Shown: positions 1 to 5,593 of the stretch, in pieces | How the letters are laid out: each line of letters starts with the position of its first letter | Position numbering within the stretch: position 1 is the stretch's first letter | Assembly: GCA_900770195.1 (NCBI GenBank) | Contig: CAAGJI010000059.1 | Span: 1-5,593, forward strand | Direction of reading: 5' to 3' | DNA: 5,593 nt | DNA from: Oscillospiraceae bacterium | GTDB taxonomy: Bacteria; Bacillota; Clostridia; Oscillospirales; Ruminococcaceae | Translations under genes and position numbers: made by a program | Notes under the pieces: model-generated | The model's database searches: none | Seen by the model: the letters and a program-made list of their open reading frames with translations, nothing else | What the model was told of the DNA's origin: nothing

Positions 1-29
1 AACCGCAGATAGTAATCACATCGAATCAT
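1..29 (-). CDS. 5' end of an unidentified gene, running off the left edge
   Basis: Reading leftward, ATG at 29-27 opens a frame that reads MIRCDYYLR and remains open to the window edge. The other two minus frames after the ribosome binding site close at once (ATG TGA and GTG ATA TGA). Support comes from context: a near-perfect anti-SD match (AAGGAGGT, 42-49) and an extended -10 promoter about 115 nt upstream. The SD-to-ATG spacing of about 13 nt is longer than usual, which lowers confidence. Nine residues are too few to identify a family, so no function is offered. It would form a transcription unit separate from the ABC operon, which ends at the terminator near 283-321. Confidence 0.4.
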
Positions 30-42
30 ATCACATAAAATA

Positions 43-48
43 CCTCCT
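43..48 (-). promoter_or_regulatory. Strong Shine-Dalgarno followed by a start-stop ATGTGA
   Basis: AGGAGG (within AAGGAGGT, 42-49) is close to a full anti-SD match. The ATG at its ideal 6-nt spacing (36-34) is followed immediately by TGA (33-31). The only open start is the ATG at 29-27, one nucleotide after that stop. Either the spacing is simply long (13 nt), or the ribosome meets a minimal start-stop before reinitiating. The site matters because it decides the start of the left-edge gene. Confidence 0.5.
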
Positions 49-65
49 TCTGCAAAAGTTATTGC

Positions 66-81
66 AACAGATTTTTCTGTT
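66..81 (-). other. Small hairpin in the leader of the left-edge gene
   Basis: AACAGA (66-71) and TCTGTT (76-81) form a perfect 6-bp stem around a four-base loop. It lies about 17 nt upstream of the Shine-Dalgarno. Part of it can pair alternatively: GCAACA (64-69) is also the reverse complement of TGTTGC (94-99), giving a longer-range stem. Two mutually exclusive pairings near a ribosome binding site could be regulatory, but in AT-rich DNA such short stems also arise by chance. No known riboswitch class is recognised. Confidence 0.3.
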
Positions 82-142
82 TACTAACTTTTTTGTTGCG
101 TTAAGTTTTTCAATTAAAGTCCTGCACTACCAACTTACGGAG

Positions 143-151
143 ATTATAGCA
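143..151 (-). promoter_or_regulatory. Extended -10 promoter for the left-edge gene
   Basis: On the minus strand the sequence reads TGCTATAAT, a perfect TGn extension plus a consensus TATAAT (-10 hexamer at 143-148). No good TTGACA-like -35 is seen at 17-18 bp; extended -10 promoters tolerate this. Transcription would begin near 136, giving a leader of about 105 nt before the ATG at 29. It lies downstream of the ABC operon terminator, which fits an independent transcription unit. Confidence 0.5.
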
Positions 152-215
152 AAAGTAATGTCCAATAAATGGGACTTGAAATAGAATATTATCTGCTTTA
201 AATGAATTTTCAAAC

Positions 216-257
216 GCTAGATTTTGCTTGCAACTACAATTGCAAACTAGCAATTGC
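216..257. repeat. Clustered GCAATTG / TTGCAA repeats with an outer GCTAG...CTAGC inverted repeat
   Basis: The palindrome-containing heptamer CAATTGC occurs at 237-243 and again at 251-257 (14-bp period), with a related TTGCAA at 228-233. Outer arms GCTAG (216-220) and CTAGC (247-251), plus TTTGC (223-227) and GCAAA (242-246), form an imperfect stem with a 2-nt bulge. The cluster lies about 65-110 bp upstream of the extended -10 promoter. It could be a binding site or a remnant repeat; nothing identifies a partner. Confidence 0.4.
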
Positions 258-262
258 TTTTT
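237..262 (+). terminator. Possible weak plus-strand terminator
   Basis: CAATTGC (237-243), loop AAACTA, and GCAATTG (250-256) make a 7-bp stem, followed after one C by TTTTT (258-262). The geometry suits a rho-independent terminator for plus-strand transcription, but no plus-strand gene is visible to its left and the stem is AT-rich. It may just be a by-product of the repeat cluster. Confidence 0.2.
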
Positions 263-282
263 ATTTAAAGATTTAAGCTAAC

Positions 283-321
283 ATAAAAGAGCAGTACAAA
301 ATATAATATTCTGTACTGCTC
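283..321 (-). terminator. Rho-independent terminator of the ABC transporter operon
   Basis: GAGCAGTACA (289-298) and TGTACTGCTC (312-321) form a perfect 10-bp stem. The 13-nt loop region can pair further (AATA with TATT) past a single A-C mismatch. In the minus direction the stem is followed directly by TTTTATGT, a serviceable U-tract. It sits about 95 nt after the ATPase stop codon, where the end of the operon is expected. Confidence 0.75.
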
Positions 322-415
322 ATACTCTCTACTTTATTTATCTTAAAAATAACGTAACTATTCAGACCCCAATGTCATTGTTTCATGCTATAAAACACTA
401 TAACTTTACATACAC

Positions 416-1072
416 TTAAACCAAATGATACAATTTCCCCTCATGGATTTTAAGTACCACATCTGCAGCATCAGCTATTTTTTTGCTATGTGTTACGACA
501 ATTACAATTTTCCCCATTTCATGCGCACTTTTCATCAATATCTTAATAATTTCGTCTGCAATTTCTTCATCCAGATTTCCTGTAGGTTCATCTGCAAGCA
601 ATACCTTCGCAGGACTTGCTAATGCTCTTGCAATAGCCACTCGCTGCTGCTGTCCTCCTGATAACTGTAAGACCTGCCGTTTCCAGTCTTCCCTCGGTAT
701 CCCAACCGCTTCCAAAATTTTCTCTATGTCTTTCTTTCCACCCAGCATCACATTTTCTTCTGGAGTCAAATAATCTATCAGATTATAATTCTGAAAAACC
801 AATGACATATTTTTCTTTCGATAATTGTGCAGTCCTTTTTTTCGTATATTTACCCCTTCATAATAAATTCCCCCATCCGTCGGAGAATCCAAACCTGCCA
901 AAAGCGATAAAAAAGTTGTCTTACCGGAACCACTTGGTCCCAAAATGGCATACATTTTTCCTATCTCAAAGCCATATGATATATAATCTAAAACTTTTTT
1001 GTCTTTATTCGCCTTATAGTAATAGACAACATTTTTTGCCTCAAGAACAATGTTTTCTGCATTTTTACTCAT
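416..1072 (-). CDS. MacB/LolD-type ABC transporter ATP-binding protein
   Basis: This 218-residue cytoplasmic ATPase would power the two permeases encoded just upstream. All nucleotide-binding motifs are visible and intact: an A-loop tyrosine region (17-19), Walker A GPSGSGKTT (45-53), Q-loop Q94, signature LSGGQ (137-141) within LSGGQQQR, Walker B VLLADEP with catalytic E162, D-loop GNLD (165-168) and switch H195. Length and the LSGGQQQRVAIARAL / DEPTGNLD wording are typical of the MacB/LolD/FtsE subfamily. The start is fixed by a perfect AGGAGG (1081-1086) 8 nt upstream of the ATG. It lies 23 nt after the second permease and is the last gene before the terminator. Family and role are secure; the transported or sensed substrate is unknown. 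FtsE itself is unlikely, given two large-domain permeases and the sensor kinase context. Confidence 0.95.
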   Translation of the reverse strand: MSKNAENIVLEAKNVVYYYKANKDKKVLDYISYGFEIGKMYAILGPSGSGKTTFLSLLAGLDSPTDGGIYYEGVNIRKKGLHNYRKKNMSLVFQNYNLIDYLTPEENVMLGGKKDIEKILEAVGIPREDWKRQVLQLSGGQQQRVAIARALASPAKVLLADEPTGNLDEEIADEIIKILMKSAHEMGKIVIVVTHSKKIADAADVVLKIHEGKLYHLV

Positions 1073-1080
1073 TTCTATAA

Positions 1081-1086
1081 CCTCCT
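1081..1086 (-). promoter_or_regulatory. Ribosome binding site of the ATPase gene
   Basis: A perfect AGGAGG lies 8 nt before the ATPase ATG, in the 23-nt gap after the permease stop. It is the only consensus AGGAGG among the four cluster genes. That may favour higher yield of the ATPase, which is needed as a dimer, but this is inference. Confidence 0.7.
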
Positions 1087-1095
1087 ACCCGTTAT

Positions 1096-2535
1096 TCAGC
1101 TCATTTCACTTAATATCTGCTTCGGCCTTTTCTTCATTATCGTGATTCCTGCTACTAATACTGCAATAATCAAAATACCTGATATCATCCCAATATCCAT
1201 CAGAACCATTTCTTTCGTTATATGAACCTCCACATCTTGTATTTTTAAATCCGGTGCAATATATCCATCTACATAGGTACCAGTATTTTCCTGTTCCTGC
1301 TGCTCTAACCTTAAAATCTGCGTTTCTTTCGCTAAATATGACGCTGAAGACTCTGCAATAATGGGGGAAACTGCAAAGGATAACAACATCCCTATAATAC
1401 TTATTATTACTGCTTCCCATAAAAACTGTACCCATATTTCAAATTTGCACTTTCCAAGTGACATCATAATTCCTATTTCTTGCGTACGATTTTTTATCCA
1501 AAACAGAAAAACTAAAACTAAAATCACAAGACCTGACACTGAAACTATTAGTAATAATCCCTTACTCATCTGATCCATCTGTCCGAAATTTTCTGTCATA
1601 TTTTTTATATTCCCGTTATTATCAATCAAGTCGTATCGTAACCAATCTATATTCACTTTCTGTACAGACTTTTTAACTTGATCGTACTTCCCTGCATTTT
1701 GGACTTTGAATACAGCATACTGATAGAAAGGATTTCCTTCATTGCCGGATGGTTTTTCCGGGAAACTCATATCCGTAAATATTGTATTTTCTGGACGATA
1801 AGAATCCCCATACATAATAGATTTTCGTTCTTGCTTTGTTTCATAAATTCCGATAATCTCGGCACTGTATATTGTAGAATGTTCTTTGTCATGGTAGTCA
1901 TTAAATTTTAATGAGTTCCCAATTTTTAAATGGTTTAGTTCTGCCACTTCTTTCGAGATGACACAAACATCCCTGTCATCTTTTTCAATCATTCTTCCTT
2001 CAATCAGTGAAATCTTACCTGCAGATACGTCCATATCCATTTCCATTATGCGATTACCTCGTAGGTTGACACCGCCTACATCCGTACTTTGATCCATATC
2101 TGGATCTTCTATTCTCGAAAAATTGACCGGATTCACAACCGTTGCTATTGTTATCAAATTATATTCCTCAATCCCCTCCACCTGAGCTATTTTTTTTACA
2201 TCATCTTCCTTAACCGTCTCAAATGAGTTATCTGTAACTACCATATCCGCCCCATTTTCTAACCATTTATGAGTAACCCCTCCATAACTGCCCTCCCGAT
2301 CACCAAGTACATCCATTGCCTGATCTAATCGCTTTCTCCTATTCTCCTCATTTCCTTCTATGCGAAAAGTAGCCCCTATTGCCTGTCTTGTAGCGTCTTG
2401 TGTATAAATACTTGCTGAACGGCTTGCCATAGCACCTAAAAATAATCCACTCATAACAATTACAATAAACAATAGAAGAAGACTTTTTATCGGTTTTCTT
2501 AACACTGAACGTACTCCTCTTTGTAAAACATTCAT
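1096..2535 (-). CDS. FtsX/MacB-type ABC transporter permease, larger subunit
   Basis: A 479-residue membrane protein with the four-TM MacB/FtsX layout. TM1 is at about 18-37. A large extracytoplasmic domain of about 290 residues (38-326) follows, then TM2 (327-347), TM3 (about 373-394) and TM4 (about 446-467). The cytoplasmic stretch after TM2 carries the family hallmark, RTQEIGIMMSLG (350-361), which couples to the ATPase. Between TM3 and TM4 is a 50-residue outer loop rich in Glu and Gln. The C-terminus KKRPKQILSEMS resembles the end of the neighbouring permease (KPKKILAEMEG), so the two are paralogues and probably form a heterodimer. The start codon lies 1 nt after the preceding stop, and its ribosome binding site GGAGGG (2541-2546) lies inside the last codons of that gene, implying translational coupling. 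Substrate unknown. Confidence 0.9.
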   Translation of the reverse strand: MNVLQRGVRSVLRKPIKSLLLLFIVIVMSGLFLGAMASRSASIYTQDATRQAIGATFRIEGNEENRRKRLDQAMDVLGDREGSYGGVTHKWLENGADMVVTDNSFETVKEDDVKKIAQVEGIEEYNLITIATVVNPVNFSRIEDPDMDQSTDVGGVNLRGNRIMEMDMDVSAGKISLIEGRMIEKDDRDVCVISKEVAELNHLKIGNSLKFNDYHDKEHSTIYSAEIIGIYETKQERKSIMYGDSYRPENTIFTDMSFPEKPSGNEGNPFYQYAVFKVQNAGKYDQVKKSVQKVNIDWLRYDLIDNNGNIKNMTENFGQMDQMSKGLLLIVSVSGLVILVLVFLFWIKNRTQEIGIMMSLGKCKFEIWVQFLWEAVIISIIGMLLSFAVSPIIAESSASYLAKETQILRLEQQEQENTGTYVDGYIAPDLKIQDVEVHITKEMVLMDIGMISGILIIAVLVAGITIMKKRPKQILSEMS

Positions 2536-2536
2536 G

Positions 2537-3751
2537 TTATCCCTCCATTTCTGCTAAAATTTTTTTTGGCTTTGTACATAATATTGGAAAAAGTGAAATA
2601 GAAATAGAAAGCAATAAAATTATTGTTCCTGATAATATGAGATAACATATATCTTTATTTTGTGCATATATTTGCATAGATGTAAAAGCCCCAATACTTT
2701 TCCAATCTAAAAACTTTTCCAATACTATCAGCATCTTATCTCCAGTATAAAGAGCTATTATTGTAGAAAATCCAAATACTGAAAAGCATTCCAAAATAAT
2801 CTGCATAAACAAATCTACTTTTGTTTTTCCAAGACTCACATAAATTGCTATTTCTTTCTTTCTGGCTCTCATCCACATAGACAAAAGCAATGTTATTACA
2901 AGTACAGACGATACAACCGATAATCCCAACATCATTTTTACAACCCTAACAACTTGTAAGAGCGGAATTTCCATTTTCTGAAACAGGTTATCTGCTTTCA
3001 TCACTCTATAGTTTTTCAAAATGCGTGTTACTTCTAACTGTGTTCTGTTCAACTGCTCTGGATTATCTACATACACGATTAAGTTTTCATATCCTGGCGT
3101 TTCTTGTAAATGGCATACGAACTCAGGTTTTCCATAAATTGTATTTTCAATTCTGTTTACTGCTAATGGTTCCTTCCCTTGCTTTTCTTCTATGCCCGAA
3201 ATATAGATTCCCGATATGCTTGCCTGTGATTGTTTACCTGAATGAGATTTGAAACAAACAGTTTCCCCTATTTCCCATTGATTTACTTCTGCAAGAAACT
3301 GATTTACTACTATTTCACCTTCTTTGTGAGGATATTTTCCTTTCGTCAGATGAATTTGCCCGTCAGCAAATGGGCCATCATCTTCAAGGCTGTCGTAGGC
3401 CATTATGCGCAATTTTTGGTTGTCTGCATCAACACTCTCACTTTTCGTTATAATTTTAAAATCCATTGGATATAACTGCACTTCTGCTACTCGATTTACC
3501 GCCTTCACATTTTCCAGTTTCTCAAGTTTTTTGTATTCATCATCCGTAAACAATTCCTTCGCTTTTTCCCGTTCGATCAACAATTTCGCTTTTGATTTCC
3601 CTAATAGTTCAATTCTTGCTGCTTCGGATACCCGTAATATAGTGACAGTAGATAAAATCATTGTTTCGGTAATAAGCAATACCCAAAACAAGATAATCGC
3701 TTTTCCTTTTTTCCTAAAAAGGTAGCGGAATGCTCTTTCTGCAAAATTCAT
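2537..3751 (-). CDS. FtsX/MacB-type ABC transporter permease, smaller subunit
   Basis: A 404-residue paralogue of the downstream permease with the same four-TM plan. TM1 is at about 17-38, followed by an extracytoplasmic domain of about 230 residues (39-270), TM2 (272-293), TM3 (about 315-335) and TM4 (about 368-390). The coupling stretch RKKEIAIYVSLGKTK (297-311) matches the FtsX-domain pattern, and the C-terminus is KPKKILAEMEG. Its outer domain is about 60 residues shorter than the partner's, so the two halves of the complex are asymmetric. The ATG overlaps the lipoprotein stop by 4 bp (ATGA), and AAGGAG (3759-3764) lies 7 nt upstream. Tight packing with lipoprotein and second permease suggests one complex. 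Four rather than ten TM segments argue against a BceB/VraG-type permease. Confidence 0.9.
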   Translation of the reverse strand: MNFAERAFRYLFRKKGKAIILFWVLLITETMILSTVTILRVSEAARIELLGKSKAKLLIEREKAKELFTDDEYKKLEKLENVKAVNRVAEVQLYPMDFKIITKSESVDADNQKLRIMAYDSLEDDGPFADGQIHLTKGKYPHKEGEIVVNQFLAEVNQWEIGETVCFKSHSGKQSQASISGIYISGIEEKQGKEPLAVNRIENTIYGKPEFVCHLQETPGYENLIVYVDNPEQLNRTQLEVTRILKNYRVMKADNLFQKMEIPLLQVVRVVKMMLGLSVVSSVLVITLLLSMWMRARKKEIAIYVSLGKTKVDLFMQIILECFSVFGFSTIIALYTGDKMLIVLEKFLDWKSIGAFTSMQIYAQNKDICYLILSGTIILLLSISISLFPILCTKPKKILAEMEG

Positions 3752-4308
3752 TCCCGTTCTCCTTCCTTTTCAAATCGGTCAATAATTACCCTTTTAGCCA
3801 AAAACGTACCATCCTCCTGGTAATCCCCATACAGATAGAGCATTGACTGCTTTTTCACTTCTTCTTTCCGGCAATCCTCAAGCGTAATACCCGTCATCGT
3901 TGAATGAGAAATCTGAAAATAGGTATTTTCTCCATATACTATTTTCACCTGATTCATTTCTTCAACAACCGCTCCCGGAGCAGGAACCATTTCTGCATCA
4001 TCCGTCTGCGTCCCTATGCTGATATTACATCCTGTGTCTGAAAATTCCAAAACAGCTCCACGCAAATCTGCATTTGCCAACACTTCTGAATCGTCCGCTG
4101 AGTTCTCTTTGTCATCAGCATGACTACTTGACTCGTTCTCGTAACCGCCTTCTTTTTTCTCTTGATCATTCAGTATATCAGATACATTCTCGGTAGTTGT
4201 CTGATTATCCCCTGTTACTTTTGAATCAAAATTTTTATTGCTGCACCCAACAACTGATACGGTTCCTATACAACCCAAACATAATACTATACATATTTTT
4301 TTCTTCAT
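3748..4308 (-). CDS. Lipoprotein associated with the ABC exporter, possible OB-fold (DUF5666-like) domain
   Basis: This 186-residue protein begins with a lipoprotein signal: KKK, a hydrophobic core (5-20) and a lipobox VVGC with the lipidated Cys at 22. It should be anchored on the outer face of the membrane. Residues 23-75 form a polar, acidic, Ser/Asn/Asp-rich linker. Residues about 79-180 look like a small beta-rich domain: a GAVLEFSD turn, VKIVYGENTYFQI, then LYLYGDYQEDGTFLAKRVIID. The latter resembles the closing strands of OB-fold/DUF5666-type domains; this is resemblance by eye, not a search. The ribosome binding site GGAGG (4320-4324) lies 11 nt upstream. It is the first gene of the cluster and overlaps the first permease by 4 bp, so it is probably an accessory or substrate-handling part of the transporter. 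It lacks the coiled-coil hairpin and length of an HlyD/MacA-type adaptor. Confidence 0.8.
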   Translation of the reverse strand: MKKKICIVLCLGCIGTVSVVGCSNKNFDSKVTGDNQTTTENVSDILNDQEKKEGGYENESSSHADDKENSADDSEVLANADLRGAVLEFSDTGCNISIGTQTDDAEMVPAPGAVVEEMNQVKIVYGENTYFQISHSTMTGITLEDCRKEEVKKQSMLYLYGDYQEDGTFLAKRVIIDRFEKEGERE

Positions 4309-4344
4309 TTATAAAAAATCCTCCATTACATATTTTTTCTTTAT

Positions 4345-4350
4345 ATTATA
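4345..4350 (-). promoter_or_regulatory. Candidate -10 box of the lipoprotein-ABC operon promoter
   Basis: A consensus TATAAT on the minus strand lies 36 nt upstream of the lipoprotein ATG, with a transcription start expected near 4338. The hexamer 17 bp upstream is GGGAAA, a poor -35, which would fit an activator-dependent promoter. The surrounding DNA is very AT-rich, so a chance match is possible. The upstream ATACAT repeats lie where an activating response regulator could bind. Confidence 0.45.
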
Positions 4351-4358
4351 AAAATTGA

Positions 4359-4399
4359 ATGTATGATTTTCCCGTTTTTTTTATGTATTTTATATGTAT
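4359..4399 (-). repeat. Three ATACAT direct repeats upstream of the ABC operon
   Basis: On the minus strand ATACAT occurs at 4394-4399, 4383-4388 and 4359-4364. The first two start 11 bp apart, about one helical turn, which is the usual half-site spacing of OmpR-family response regulators. The third is 24 bp further on and 8 bp from the -10 box. The base composition makes such repeats easy to get by chance, so the regulator-site reading is tentative. Confidence 0.3.
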
Positions 4400-4400
4400 A

Positions 4401-4433
4401 AAGGCTGTTGTGATTTTCCGTCACAACAGCCTT
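4401..4433 (-). terminator. Perfect 13-bp inverted repeat spanning the kinase stop codon
   Basis: AAGGCTGTTGTGA (4401-4413) and TCACAACAGCCTT (4421-4433) pair without mismatch around a 7-nt loop (CGGAAAA on the minus strand). The kinase stop codon TGA (4421-4423) and its last three codons lie in the first arm. In the minus direction the stem ends CCTT and continues TATACATATA, so the U-tract is short and broken. It may terminate inefficiently, allowing some read-through into the ABC genes, or protect the kinase mRNA 3' end. On the plus strand no T-run follows. Confidence 0.55.
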
Positions 4434-5593
4434 CTGGTTGGTTCATAACATCTTATTTCCACTTTTATGCCTTTTTCTGTATTTTCAATACAATAAGGAA
4501 ACTGATGCTGTTCTAAAATCATTTTTGTAATATATAATCCCAAGCCGCTTCCACCAGTTCTTTTATTTCTGGATTTATCAATACGATAAAATGCATCACA
4601 TAATTTTGGAATTTCTTTCTCATCAATAGATTCCGTTTCATTTTCAATCCAAAAAATTATTTCTTCACCTCTTTTATACACTCCAACCCATATATTTCCA
4701 TCCTCATTCGTATATTTAATTGCATTTCCTACCACATTACTTATGACCTTCGTGAAAAGAGCTTCATCTGCCCGTATCCAAGTTGATTCTTCTATCCGTA
4801 TATGAAACTGTAATCCCCTATCAATAGCCATATCTTCCTGCTCCTTAATCACATTCTCAACAAGTTGGTGAAGTGGTATATCTATCAATTTCAACTCAAA
4901 TCCCGATGTTCTAATTTTTGAAACATACAGAATTTCCTGCACCATATTCTCCATAGAATTAGCTACTTCAAAAGAACGTTTTAAATATCTATCTCGGTCT
5001 TTATATCCCCCTACTTCTAATAACATTCCCTGAATTTGTCCTTTTAGAATTGTAATCGGAGTTTTTAATTCATGCGAAACAGCCGAAAAAAAAGCCATTT
5101 GTTGTTGTTCCAGTTGTTGCTCAAGTTTGATGCTTTTCTCTAAATCAGTATTTTTTTCTTTCAATTCATCCAAAGCACTCTCTAATTTTTCCGAAAGTTC
5201 GTTCAGATTTTCTCCCAAAATTCCAATCTCGTCTCTCCGGTCTTCTGTATATCGAACTCGAAAATCAAGATTTGCCATTTTTTTTGAAACTTCACTCACC
5301 TTTAAAATTGAACGCGTAATATATTTGGTGTATAAAGCAGCAATAGCTAATGCTGCCAAAAAAGTAATAGCCCCCAACATAGGTAAAATTCTTTTTAATG
5401 ATTCCAGTCCAATATTTACTTTCTCCTTGTTTCCAAACACTTGAATCCAATATGTTTTTCCATTCGTTAACTTACAGGAATAAGATTCCGTTATCCCACT
5501 GCCTGACAGAATATCTTCTACATCTGTTCCAGGAGCCAGTGAATATTCCATATCTCCATATATACCAAGTACCTTTTCGTCACTATCTTTTAA
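4421..5593 (-). CDS. Membrane sensor histidine kinase, N-terminally cut by the window edge
   Basis: The 390 visible residues are the C-terminal part of a two-component sensor kinase. The frame stays open for 14 codons above the first internal ATG (5551), so that ATG is not the start. Numbering visible residues from the right edge, about 1-71 form the end of an extracytoplasmic sensor region, followed by a TM helix (about 72-91), HAMP (about 92-145) and a coiled-coil run rich in Leu, Glu and Gln. The H-box SHELKTPI has its phospho-accepting His at 174 (codon 5072-5074). The N-box is NVVGNAIKYTN, the F-box FYRIDKSR and the G2 box GGSGLGLYI. The G1 box is degenerate: IENETESI replaces the usual DNGxGI. 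The protein belongs to the OmpR-partner class and probably controls the adjoining ABC operon; its response regulator is expected beyond the right edge. Confidence 0.93.
   Translation of the reverse strand, partial: LKDSDEKVLGIYGDMEYSLAPGTDVEDILSGSGITESYSCKLTNGKTYWIQVFGNKEKVNIGLESLKRILPMLGAITFLAALAIAALYTKYITRSILKVSEVSKKMANLDFRVRYTEDRRDEIGILGENLNELSEKLESALDELKEKNTDLEKSIKLEQQLEQQQMAFFSAVSHELKTPITILKGQIQGMLLEVGGYKDRDRYLKRSFEVANSMENMVQEILYVSKIRTSGFELKLIDIPLHQLVENVIKEQEDMAIDRGLQFHIRIEESTWIRADEALFTKVISNVVGNAIKYTNEDGNIWVGVYKRGEEIIFWIENETESIDEKEIPKLCDAFYRIDKSRNKRTGGSGLGLYITKMILEQHQFPYCIENTEKGIKVEIRCYEPTRRLL

Larger units (their letters stand above)
30..415. other. Intergenic region between the ABC operon and the left-edge gene
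   Basis: No credible protein-coding gene is seen in this stretch of almost 390 bases; the short frames present lack ribosome binding sites or length. From right to left it holds about 95 nt of 3' untranslated sequence of the ATPase gene, a terminator hairpin, a cluster of GCAATTG/TTGCAA repeats, an extended -10 promoter facing left, and a leader with a small hairpin and strong ribosome binding site. The stretch 322-415 shows nothing recognisable. Confidence 0.7.

Noticed and set aside
425..1080. Plus-strand open frames opposite the ATPase
   Set aside because: They overlap a fully motif-supported gene, have no ribosome binding sites and give Phe/Cys/Ser-rich products typical of antisense reading.
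1106..1435. Second minus-strand frame inside the larger permease
   Set aside because: It is an out-of-frame reading of the TM3-TM4 region, without a recognisable domain or start signal.
3025..3725. Plus-strand open frames opposite the smaller permease
   Set aside because: They mirror the coding strand of a gene with clear FtsX features, lack start signals and show no domain pattern.
1096..3751. BceAB/VraFG-type bacitracin-peptide transporter
   Set aside because: Those have a single ten-TM permease; here there are two four-TM permeases, each with an N-terminal TM, a large outer domain and three C-terminal TMs.
5127..5444. Plus-strand open frame opposite the kinase HAMP and linker
   Set aside because: It is antisense to the coiled-coil and HAMP coding region, with no ribosome binding site.
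5549..5551. ATG as the start of the histidine kinase
   Set aside because: The frame continues open to the window edge and the protein would begin in the middle of the outer sensor region with no first TM segment and no clear ribosome binding site.
1..5593. CRISPR arrays, tRNA or rRNA genes, insertion-sequence ends
   Set aside because: No regularly spaced repeats, cloverleaf arms, rRNA core motifs, transposase fragments or terminal inverted repeats with target duplications were seen.

Overview
The window is AT-rich and reads like a low-GC Gram-positive genome, most likely a Clostridia/Lachnospiraceae-type gut Firmicute. The basis is base composition, strong AGGAGG-type ribosome binding sites, a short-signal lipoprotein, and a two-component/ABC-exporter gene layout common in that group. 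The assignment is an inference; there is no rRNA or other species marker here. All supported genes lie on the minus strand, so the region is transcribed from right to left.

Right part (about 4421-5593): the 3' portion of a membrane sensor histidine kinase. Its reading frame stays open through the right edge, so the N-terminus lies outside, and its response regulator is presumably there too. The kinase stop codon sits inside a perfect 13-bp inverted repeat (4401-4433), which may act as a terminator or attenuator.

Centre (416-4308): a tight four-gene cluster. It encodes a lipoprotein (3748-4308), two different four-TM FtsX/MacB-type permeases (2537-3751 and 1096-2535) and a MacB/LolD-type ATPase (416-1072). 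The lipoprotein and first permease overlap by 4 bp (ATGA). The two permeases are 1 nt apart, and the ATPase follows after 23 nt with a perfect AGGAGG. A TATAAT box and three ATACAT repeats lie between the kinase and the lipoprotein. A rho-independent terminator (283-321) closes the cluster. The simplest reading is a signal-responsive ABC exporter or mechanotransmission complex: the kinase senses an envelope or peptide stress, and its regulator switches on a complex built from one ATPase dimer, a permease heterodimer and a surface lipoprotein. The substrate cannot be told from sequence.

Left part (1-415): an intergenic region. Beyond the terminator it holds a cluster of GCAATTG-type repeats, a good extended -10 promoter reading left, a leader of about 100 nt with a small hairpin, a very strong Shine-Dalgarno, and the first nine codons of an unidentified gene running off the left edge. 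The SD is ideally spaced to an ATG that is immediately followed by TGA; the apparent true start is 1 nt after that stop.
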